Shown in pieces: positions 1 to 7,465 of a stretch of 49,514 nucleotides of DNA (within the stretch, counting starts at the first letter, position 1; each line of letters opens with the position of its first letter). Origin of the DNA: UMGS1649 sp045604405 (GTDB lineage Bacteria; Bacillota; Clostridia; TANB77; CAG-465); assembly GCA_045604405.1 (NCBI GenBank), contig JAZUNZ010000006.1, forward strand, positions 1 to 49,514. Direction: 5' to 3'. The notes below the pieces were generated by a model. It did not search any database, was not told the origin of the DNA, and saw nothing but the letters and a program-made list of their open reading frames with translations. Made by a program: the position numbers and the translations under genes.

Positions 1-1566
1 GAAGCGCTTCGTGACCAAATAGCAGCAGGATACAACAAGCTATTCGAGGCAAGTATTATATGTACATTATTTGCTTATTCAAAAGATGAATTAGATAAGT
101 TATCTGAATTGTTATCTATGGAAGCGTCAAAAAGCTTAGTAGGATTAAAAACTGCTTGGGCTTTACAAGAAGAAGGATTTAAATCTAATTTGCCATTGAA
201 TTCAAATAAAATAACAAGAAAACATACTTTTGATAGAGGTTCAATGGCAACTGTATTCCCATTTGTGAATGCCGATGTTGGACATCCTACAGGAGTTCCA
301 ATTGGAATAAACAAGCAAACAGGTCTACCAATAATATTTGATAACTTTAGCAATTCCATGACAAACTATAATATGATTATATTTGGTAAATCTGGTTCTG
401 GTAAATCTGTTACAATAAAAACAATAATGGCAAGATCAGCAGTTCTTATGGGAATTGAGAATCTAGTTCTAGACGCAGAAGGAGAGTATGTAGCAGTAGC
501 TGAAGCACTTAGAGGTATAAATATAACAATAGGACCGAAAAGTGATACAATAATCAACATTTTCGACTTAGAACCTGAAATAATAATAGATGAAATAACA
601 GGAAAAGAAACATATACATTAAACATTGAAAATAAAATAGAGGACGTAACACAAGCTTTAACTACAATGGCAAAAGGTGCTACAAAGAGTGAAGAGGTTA
701 CAGAGCTTACAAAACAAATTATTTCAGAAATAGTTGCTGAAGAATATGCTGTAAGAGGATTTACTAGTAACATGGAAAGCTTATATGTTGATTCAGATAC
801 TGTATCAGGACAAGTGGTAAGAGAAAAGAAACCAATGCCAACTGTATCGGATTGGTATGATAGACTTGTTGTGAAAGCGGAAGAAAATACTAATGACACA
901 TATGAATTCCATTACAACTATTTAACAAAAGTTATGAAGCAATATTGTAGAAAATATAAAGGACAAATGGCATACTTTGATGGACAATCGACATTTGAAT
1001 TAAATGACGGATGTTTATTTATAAACATAGATATATCTGGACTAGAGGAAAGATTTGCAAGACCTCTTGCACAACAAATTCTTATGTCTTGGATATGGGA
1101 AAAATATGTTAAGAAAAACAGTGAAGATAAATCTAAAGCAAGAAAGAAAAGAGTTCTTGTTGATGAAGCTTGGATGATGTTAGACTATCCGGAAGCTGTA
1201 CAATTCTTAAATACAATGGCAAGACGTGCTAGAAAAAGAAATGTATCGCTTACAGTTGTATCTCAAAAATTCCAAGATTTCTATGAGAAAAAAGAAGCAC
1301 AAGCAATACTTACATCAGCAGAGACAAAGCTTTTCTTAGCACAAGATAAATCTGAAATCGAATACTTAAGAGAAGTATTTAAATTATCTGAAGGAGAGAA
1401 AGACTTCCTACTTACATGTGGTAGAGGAGAAGGACTACTTAGAATTGGTGGAGAATCAGCAGTTATTGCGATAAAACCAACTCAAAGAGAGTTTGAATTT
1501 GTTGAAACAAACTTAACTAAACTTATTGAAATGAAAAAAGCAAAACAAGCAAATAATGAATTATAA
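1..1566 (+). CDS. virB4: VirB4-family conjugation/T4SS ATPase, 5' end missing
   Basis: The frame is open from the first base, so the N-terminus lies outside the window; 521 residues are visible. This is the cytoplasmic ATPase that energises assembly and transport by type IV secretion systems. The Walker A motif GKSGSGKS is at visible residues 129-136 (bases 385-408), and a Walker B strand with the family-typical continuation, VLVDEAWMML, lies near base 1160. A region with ARRARKRN and SQKFQDF follows, as in VirB4/TraE/TrbE proteins. The beginning of the visible part (ALRDQIAAGYNKLFEAS) matches the region before the ATPase domain in this family. It is the first visible gene of a same-strand operon, 29 bases before the next gene. 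The assignment is by family resemblance of motifs and is strong; which T4SS class it belongs to is not resolved. Confidence 0.93.
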   Translation, partial: EALRDQIAAGYNKLFEASIICTLFAYSKDELDKLSELLSMEASKSLVGLKTAWALQEEGFKSNLPLNSNKITRKHTFDRGSMATVFPFVNADVGHPTGVPIGINKQTGLPIIFDNFSNSMTNYNMIIFGKSGSGKSVTIKTIMARSAVLMGIENLVLDAEGEYVAVAEALRGINITIGPKSDTIINIFDLEPEIIIDEITGKETYTLNIENKIEDVTQALTTMAKGATKSEEVTELTKQIISEIVAEEYAVRGFTSNMESLYVDSDTVSGQVVREKKPMPTVSDWYDRLVVKAEENTNDTYEFHYNYLTKVMKQYCRKYKGQMAYFDGQSTFELNDGCLFINIDISGLEERFARPLAQQILMSWIWEKYVKKNSEDKSKARKKRVLVDEAWMMLDYPEAVQFLNTMARRARKRNVSLTVVSQKFQDFYEKKEAQAILTSAETKLFLAQDKSEIEYLREVFKLSEGEKDFLLTCGRGEGLLRIGGESAVIAIKPTQREFEFVETNLTKLIEMKKAKQANNEL

Positions 1567-1595
1567 TAATATATAGATTATGAGGGGGAAAAATA

Positions 1596-3278
1596 ATGAA
1601 ATCTATGAAAGGTAAAACAAAAATTATAATAGCAATTGTATTAGTATGTTTATTATTTTTTCTTGGCTCAAATGAAATAAGTGCTGCGATAAATAGTGAA
1701 TATGGTACTACAACTAGTGTAGCTGGGGGTGACGTTAGTTCGGACGTTAGTAAGAGTAGCTTGCTAGGCTTGTTGTCGAGATTGGTATTTGCATTAGGGC
1801 GCATGATAGAATGGCTAACATCATTAATATTTCAAGCTTTAACAAGGGTAAATGATTTCCCTTGGGCAGACAAAATAGTATTTAATGCAGTGCCACTTTT
1901 GGATGTAAACTTTATAAATCCAGATAGAGGATCATTTCTTGGTAATGATGCCATAGTAAAAGTAATAAGAAACCTGTATTCAACCATATTAGCATTAGCA
2001 GTATCATTCTTTGGAATAGTGGTAATGGTAACAGCAATAAAGTTGGTAATATCTACGATTGCTGAAGAAAAAGCAAAATATAAAAAAGCGGTAGTGGATT
2101 GGCTAGTAGGATTTGTAATGTTATTTTGTATACACTTTTTAATATCGTTTATATTCTATTTAAACGAATCATTAGTAAAAGTTGCATCGCAAATAGCTGT
2201 GGCACAATATGGAAAAGCTGAAGAGAAAATAAAGGCTCAGAATAGCGAATTTGCGAAGCAGATTATAAAAAATGTGGGAGATACCGTATTTACATTAGCG
2301 CCAGAAGGCACGAAGTATTACGGCGAAGAAGTAAAAATAGCAGATATTTTAACAGAGGTTCCAGGAATGTTAGAGGCATGGACAAACTTTCCGGCTGACG
2401 ATGGCACATATGGTTTACATGAAATGTTAATGAAGAAAACAGGGGACTCTAAAGATAAAGCTATTTCTGGGGAACAGCAAATTCAAAGGTTAGGGCTTAT
2501 ATTTGCATGGGCAATAGACGAAAATATATCTGTGACCAAATTAAGAGAAATTGCGAATAATCAGATTATTGGTTTTCAAACCCAAACATCGGCTCTTCGT
2601 TGGAAGAATGGGGAAGCTATTACAACTCCTGTTTTTAACGAAATATTTGGCACGTATGTAGATGAAATGATTGTAATTATGGCTGACGCTTCTGGAACGC
2701 AACAACTTAGAGTAAGAGACGTCGAATTCGTAAAAAATGATCGATCAACTAAAGAATATTTTAACAGTTTACCAAAAGATATGGTTCTAGTGTTGTCAAG
2801 GGGACTGGCGGGAATTGCAAATAAAAAAGATTACGAGAGTGACTGGGATGGGGATTGGGACCAAGCAATAAAGATATCATTTGCATGGCACACGGTACTC
2901 GAAGAATTAATTAAATTAAAATCATATTCATCAACAGCGTATTATAATGCTAATGCAAGTGAAGATGATAATGCTAATGCAAGTGAAGATGATAAAGTTG
3001 CGGTAAAAAATGTGGGAGTATCATATTTAATATCAGATCTTTCGAGATACTTTAAAACAAATGCATACGAAAGAAAGATGGAGAGCTCTAAATTGCTAAC
3101 TGCAGCAACAAAAACAGATAATATATATCCACAAAACATGATAATGTTTACAGTACTTACAGTACAAAGTATAATCTTATTTATAGCATATATAAAGAGA
3201 TTGTTCTATGTAGTATTATTAGGACTAATGGCGCCAGTTGTTGTGGTATTTGATTTCTTCCAACGTTTTGGAAAATAA
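1596..3278 (+). CDS. VirB6/TrbL-like polytopic membrane protein, copy A
   Basis: This is a 560-residue membrane protein, probably the inner-membrane channel subunit (VirB6/TrbL-like) of the T4SS. It has an N-terminal signal-like helix (about residues 10-30), a hydrophobic stretch at 55-80, transmembrane helices at about 126-153 and 168-188, a long soluble middle (about 190-510), and two C-terminal helices ending in APVVVVFDFFQRFGK. The middle carries a duplicated NANASEDD octapeptide (residues 451-466). A ribosome site GAGGGGG precedes the ATG. It is closely similar to the next gene (copy B): the helical core and the last ~90 residues are nearly identical, while the middle has diverged. In related proteins the chain normally continues past this end point, and that continuation appears to be encoded by the gene at 5042. 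The subunit name is inferred from position, topology and resemblance. Confidence 0.75.
   Translation: MKSMKGKTKIIIAIVLVCLLFFLGSNEISAAINSEYGTTTSVAGGDVSSDVSKSSLLGLLSRLVFALGRMIEWLTSLIFQALTRVNDFPWADKIVFNAVPLLDVNFINPDRGSFLGNDAIVKVIRNLYSTILALAVSFFGIVVMVTAIKLVISTIAEEKAKYKKAVVDWLVGFVMLFCIHFLISFIFYLNESLVKVASQIAVAQYGKAEEKIKAQNSEFAKQIIKNVGDTVFTLAPEGTKYYGEEVKIADILTEVPGMLEAWTNFPADDGTYGLHEMLMKKTGDSKDKAISGEQQIQRLGLIFAWAIDENISVTKLREIANNQIIGFQTQTSALRWKNGEAITTPVFNEIFGTYVDEMIVIMADASGTQQLRVRDVEFVKNDRSTKEYFNSLPKDMVLVLSRGLAGIANKKDYESDWDGDWDQAIKISFAWHTVLEELIKLKSYSSTAYYNANASEDDNANASEDDKVAVKNVGVSYLISDLSRYFKTNAYERKMESSKLLTAATKTDNIYPQNMIMFTVLTVQSIILFIAYIKRLFYVVLLGLMAPVVVVFDFFQRFGK
2946..2993 (+). repeat. 24-bp perfect tandem duplication inside copy A
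   Basis: Two identical 24-base units (2946-2969 and 2970-2993) encode NANASEDD twice in frame. Copy B has no equivalent, so this is probably a recent slippage or insertion in a loop of the soluble domain. Confidence 0.95.
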
Positions 3279-3310
3279 CAAGAAAAGACGCTTGTATATG
3301 ACGTAACGGC

Positions 3311-3339
3311 TTTACTATTTAACCAATAAGTGATATAAT
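3311..3339 (+). promoter_or_regulatory. Internal promoter before VirB6-like copy B
   Basis: TTTACT (3311-3316), a 17-base spacer and TATAAT (3334-3339) preceded by TG (TGATATAAT, extended -10). It lies in the 86-base gap between copies A and B and could drive copy B and the downstream T4SS genes separately from copy A. Readthrough from upstream is also possible, since no terminator is seen after copy A. Confidence 0.7.
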
Positions 3340-3364
3340 ACTATCCTAAGATAGGAGTAAATAC

Positions 3365-5027
3365 ATGAAGAAAAGTAAAAAAATAAAATTCGGTAAAATA
3401 TTATTAGTATCAGTAATAGTTCTATTATTTATATTTTGCGCAAGTCAGGTAACAGCAGCGATAAATGATACCTATGTAAATGCAACAGGTGTATCTGGGG
3501 CAATTGCTTCAACAGCTGCAAAAGATAGTAAGTTGTTAACCTTATTGGCAAAATTGGTGTTTGCATTGGGGACTGGAATAGAATGGCTAACATCGTTAAT
3601 ATTCCAATCACTTACAGGAACAAATGATTTTCCGTGGGCAGACAGAATAGTATTTAATGCAGTGCCGCTTTTGGATGTAAACTTTATAAATCCTAATGAA
3701 GCCTCGTTTCTTGGTAATGATGACATAATAAAAGTAATAAGAAATCTGTATTCAACCATATTAGCATTAGCAGTATCATTCTTTGGAATAACAGTAATGA
3801 TAACTTCAATAAAATTAGTTATATCCACTATTGCTGAAGAAAAGGCAAAGTATAAAAAAGCGGTGACTGATTGGCTAGTAGGATTTGTAATGTTATTTTG
3901 CATACACTTTTTAATATCGTTTATTTTCTATTTAAATGAATCATTAGTAAAGGTTGCATCGCAAATAGCTGTAGCGCAATATGGAGAAGCTGAAAAGAAA
4001 ATAAAAGCTCAGAATAGTGAATTTGCAAATCAAATTATAAAAAATGTGGGAAATGATGTGCTTGAAATAGTACCAGAAGGTTCGACCTATTATGGTAAAC
4101 CGATAGCAGAAATTTTAACAGAGGTTCCAGGAATGTTAGAAGCATGGACAAACTTTGCGGCAGATGATAATACGTATGGGTTGCATGAAATGCTTATGAA
4201 GAAAACCAAGTTGGAAGGCCTTGAATACAAAGATGCACGAATTGAGCCTAAGTGGCAGATTCAAAGGTTAGGATTTATATTTGCATGGGCCTTAGATGAA
4301 AATATTTATATTCCTAGATTACAAGAAATTGCAAATGATGAGATTATAGTGTATAGATTTAGCCCAAATAACAATCTTGGTTTCTATAATGGGCAAGCGA
4401 TTACTTTAGACAATGTAAATGAAATATTTGGGGAAGAGTATGGAGATATCCTAAACATTCTTGAAGATGCAATGCGGCGAGTATTCTAAAGATGATGGTT
4501 GGATAGAAGCAAAAGAAGTGACTTTCTGTAAAAATGAACGTTCGAACAAAGAATATTATAACTTAATAAAGAATAAAAAGATTGTGCTTTCAAGAGGAGC
4601 TGCTGCGATAGCAGATCGAGATGACTATGCGGAATTTTGGCACAATGACGATGCATTTTGTGCTTCATTTGCATGGAGTACGGTGCTAAATCAATTAATA
4701 CAATTAAAATCATATTCGCCAAAGGCATATAAAAATCAAAGCGGAGGAGATGTAAATGCAGGCAAAATTTCACACTTAATAACAGATTTATCAGCATACT
4801 TTAAAACAAATGCTTATGAAAGAAATATGGAAGACGAGAGATTAATAACGGCTGCAACAAAAACAGGAAATATATACCCACAAAATATGTTGATGTTTAC
4901 AATACTTACAGTGCAAAGTATAATTTTATTAATAGCGTATATAAAGAGATTGTTCTATGTAGTATTATTAGGATTAATGGCACCAGTTGTGGTGGTGTTT
5001 GATTTCTTCCAACGTTTTGGAAAGTAA
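3365..5027 (+). pseudogene. VirB6/TrbL-like membrane protein, copy B, broken by a +1 frameshift
   Basis: This is the tandem paralogue of copy A, with an N-terminal signal helix, the same helical core (LYSTILALAVSFFGI, DWLVGFVMLFCIHFLISF) and the same C-terminal end (APVVVVFDFFQRFGK). The reading frame from 3365 ends at 4489 after 374 residues, but homology to copy A moves to the next frame at about 4465-4485 and continues to a stop at 5025-5027 (CGEYSKDDGWIEAKEVTF... aligns with copy A before VEFVKNDRS). One extra base in that interval explains it. No recognisable slippery or prfB-like site is present, so this is a mutation or a sequence error rather than an obvious programmed shift. If the base were removed the protein would be about 553 residues, nearly the length of copy A. 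Its ribosome site is AGGAG about 8 bases before the ATG. Confidence 0.8.
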
Positions 5028-5041
5028 AGGAGAGAATATAG

Positions 5042-6010
5042 ATGGGTGGAAAAGGAGGAGCATTAAGCTCTTGGTTAAGAGAATTTATGTCATTGGTTTT
5101 TACGCAAACCTTACAAGCATTTATTTATGCTATAATAATTTCGTTTATAATGTATGGAATGACAGATTTATCTGCTGATGTATCAACAGATGATCAGAAT
5201 GCGTCAATAGGACTTATGTCAGTGTTTGCGCTTACATCTGTATTTAAAATAGAAGATTTATCTAAAAAGATATTTGGAATTTCAGATAACGCAGCAGGGC
5301 ATAAAGGCGCTATGAAGAGTTTAGCTAAAACTGCATTTGCAATTGGTATTGGTAAGAGAGCTCTAGACAACGTAGGAAAAATTGGATCGGGCATATCAAG
5401 TTTTGCTAAAACTGGAAGTGAGAGTAGAAAAGCTAGACTTCGTGCTAAAGAAGATTTGGACGATTTAAAGAAACCTACAGTAGGAGCTGTTGGCGGTGGT
5501 TCTGCAACAGTTGGAGAACCTGGTAGTGCGACTGGCGGAGACTCGGATAGTTCAGGTGCTGCTGGAATGAGTGCCGCTGCATCAACTGGTAAAGGAACTT
5601 CACAAGAGGAATATAACAAGAAAGTAAGGAATGTTTTAAGAACATATGAAGATAAACAGGCAGAACTTAAGAAGGCTCGTATGGAAGGAATTAAGAGCAT
5701 AGCTACTGGACTAGCTGAATCAATTGCTGTTATACCAGGAGCGATTGCCGGTGGAGTTATTGGCGGTGCAGACGGAGATATAGACGAAATGTTAAGAGGA
5801 ATCGCTGCTGGAGCTGGTGTAGGAGATGCAATAGGAGCTGGAGCGGTAAATCTTGTGACTAAAACTCATGGCACTGTTAAAACGGCTACAATGGGAGCTA
5901 TAGACACACGTAGAGACAGAAAAATTATTAAAGAAATCGAGCAATATAGAGATGACTTGGAAAGAGCGGTTAGAGCTTCAACTAACAATAAGGTAGAAGA
6001 TTCACAATAA
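5042..6010 (+). CDS. T4SS membrane protein, probable detached C-terminal part of VirB6/TrbL
   Basis: This 322-residue protein starts MGGKGGALSSWLREFM 14 bases after copy B, with AAAGGAG as ribosome site. It has two N-terminal transmembrane segments (about 15-42 and 58-72), then a Lys/Ala-rich cytoplasmic-type region, a low-complexity Gly/Ser/Ala linker (about 135-185), a charged helix, and a Gly/Ala-rich hydrophobic stretch (about 228-270). Both VirB6-like copies stop at DFFQRFGK, and this protein starts with the sequence that would be expected to follow in an undivided VirB6/TrbL. I infer that VirB6 is split into two polypeptides here, with two alternative N-parts and one C-part. It could instead be an independent accessory subunit. 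Confidence 0.6.
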   Translation: MGGKGGALSSWLREFMSLVFTQTLQAFIYAIIISFIMYGMTDLSADVSTDDQNASIGLMSVFALTSVFKIEDLSKKIFGISDNAAGHKGAMKSLAKTAFAIGIGKRALDNVGKIGSGISSFAKTGSESRKARLRAKEDLDDLKKPTVGAVGGGSATVGEPGSATGGDSDSSGAAGMSAAASTGKGTSQEEYNKKVRNVLRTYEDKQAELKKARMEGIKSIATGLAESIAVIPGAIAGGVIGGADGDIDEMLRGIAAGAGVGDAIGAGAVNLVTKTHGTVKTATMGAIDTRRDRKIIKEIEQYRDDLERAVRASTNNKVEDSQ

Positions 6011-6027
6011 TCATAGGAGGAGAAATT

Positions 6028-6588
6028 ATGGAAGGTGGAAAAGTTAATTCAAAACTTTTGTTATTTACTTTGATACTAGTATTAATTGTCCTCCTTTTAT
6101 TAAATTATTTTTTTAATAAAAGTAAAGTAGATGGCGTATGGGACTATAAAGATTTAGGCGGAATTCAGACAGTTATGTATCTTGGTGAAAAAACTTATGA
6201 TAGAGACACATATTATAATTTAGAAGAAATTGTAAAACAATATCTAAATTCGTATGTAGATACATACTCACAGGATATTAACTCTTCAGACAAATTAAAT
6301 TATAAAGAGTATTACAAGTATTTAACAGATAGTTATAAAAATTATTTAAGCAAAGCTGAATATGAAAAAGTAGCAGAGACGTTTTTGAAGAAATTTTACA
6401 TTAATGCAAGTTCTGAATATGAAGTGATGGACTATATGGAAGACACTAATGTAATAAAGAATATTTATGAATATGATAACGATACATATTTGTGTGAATT
6501 AAAAAGCTCGCAAAATGGAAGCGTTGGATATTTAGCAGTAAGGGTAAATATGCAAGACAATCAATTTTATATAGTATATATAGAGTAG
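6028..6588 (+). CDS. Single-pass membrane protein of the T4SS operon, unknown family
   Basis: This 186-residue protein has one transmembrane helix (about residues 8-28, rich in Leu/Ile/Val) followed by an Asp/Tyr-rich extracytoplasmic domain of about 150 residues. AGGAGGAG precedes the ATG and the gene sits 17 bases after its neighbour, clearly in the same operon. I do not recognise the domain. Its size and topology (short N-terminal anchor, alpha/beta-looking outer domain) fit a VirB8-like scaffold subunit, but no motif proves this. Confidence 0.7.
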   Translation: MEGGKVNSKLLLFTLILVLIVLLLLNYFFNKSKVDGVWDYKDLGGIQTVMYLGEKTYDRDTYYNLEEIVKQYLNSYVDTYSQDINSSDKLNYKEYYKYLTDSYKNYLSKAEYEKVAETFLKKFYINASSEYEVMDYMEDTNVIKNIYEYDNDTYLCELKSSQNGSVGYLAVRVNMQDNQFYIVYIE

Positions 6589-6598
6589 GTGAGGTTAC

Positions 6599-7441
6599 AT
6601 GGAAGATAAAATAGATAGTTTAATAGAAATGTTTGGAAAAAACAAAAAAATGTTAGTCTTACTTTTAATAATATATATTATTGTTATGATTTGTGTTATT
6701 GCTGTTATATGGTGGCCAAAAGAACCAGGATATGCAGAGTATAACGAAGTAGATATAGATGCAAGAAAAGAAGAACTAGCACAAATGTATTTAAATGATT
6801 TATCATTTATGTTTAAGACGGAAGATACTGAGCAAGTTCAGAATGTAATATCTAGCGATTATGTGCTTTTCAAAGATAAGGACAGAATTAGTATAATTTC
6901 GGATTTGAAAAATGAAGGATTTTTTTCATTATATACTGAATTAAGAGGAATGGAAATATATACGGATGGAAACACATATGTGTATACCACAACGTTATAT
7001 GCGCCAAATAATAACACAAAAAAAATAAATATAATTGAAACATTTCCGTATCAGTATAGCATAGCATTTGACGATTTTTATAAATATTTAGAACCTGAAA
7101 AGACTATTACTGAGGGAAAACTAACATTTAAAGTAAATAGTGTTTATAGAAATCTAAAATATGTAAGATATAATGTATCAATTACAAATGATGACGAAAC
7201 ATATGCTCTATTTAATTTTAATGAGGGCATAGGAGTAAAAGCGGTACTTGAAGATGGTAACTCATATTTGTTTACTAATGCAATATCTGCAGAGCAAACA
7301 ACAAAACTTGAACCGGGAACAACAATTACTAAAGAGTTTATATTTGAAATTCCGGCACAATTACAAAATGGAGTAGAATATTTAGTATTTACAAATGTAA
7401 AACAATCATTATCTTCTTCAAATATCAAAGTGGCTATTTAA
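6599..7441 (+). CDS. Single-pass envelope protein of the T4SS operon, possibly with an Ig-like C-domain
   Basis: This 280-residue protein has a cytoplasmic N-terminus, one helix (about residues 17-40, ending IAVIWW) and an outer region. The first outer part (about 50-150) may be an NTF2/VirB8-like fold. The last ~110 residues (VRYNVSITNDDETY, LEPGTTITKEFIFEIP, GVEYLVFTN) look like the beta-sandwich of DUF4352-type domains on Gram-positive surface proteins. The gene begins 10 bases after the previous stop, with GGTGAGG as a weak ribosome site, suggesting coupling. The function is inferred only from operon position: an outer-leaflet structural part of the secretion channel. Confidence 0.7.
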   Translation: MEDKIDSLIEMFGKNKKMLVLLLIIYIIVMICVIAVIWWPKEPGYAEYNEVDIDARKEELAQMYLNDLSFMFKTEDTEQVQNVISSDYVLFKDKDRISIISDLKNEGFFSLYTELRGMEIYTDGNTYVYTTTLYAPNNNTKKINIIETFPYQYSIAFDDFYKYLEPEKTITEGKLTFKVNSVYRNLKYVRYNVSITNDDETYALFNFNEGIGVKAVLEDGNSYLFTNAISAEQTTKLEPGTTITKEFIFEIPAQLQNGVEYLVFTNVKQSLSSSNIKVAI

Positions 7442-7465
7442 CATATAAAGGGGTGAAAAAATTTA

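Noticed and set aside
366..899. Long minus-strand frame inside virB4 and similar antisense frames elsewhere (for example 3472-3903, 5194-5700, 34021-34617)
   Set aside because: They are antisense shadows of well-supported genes, with no ribosome sites, promoters or recognisable domains.
4460..4490. Programmed ribosomal frameshift in VirB6 copy B
   Set aside because: No heptameric slippery run, no prfB-like CTT-TGA with upstream ribosome site and no obvious downstream structure; copy A has no frameshift at the same place.
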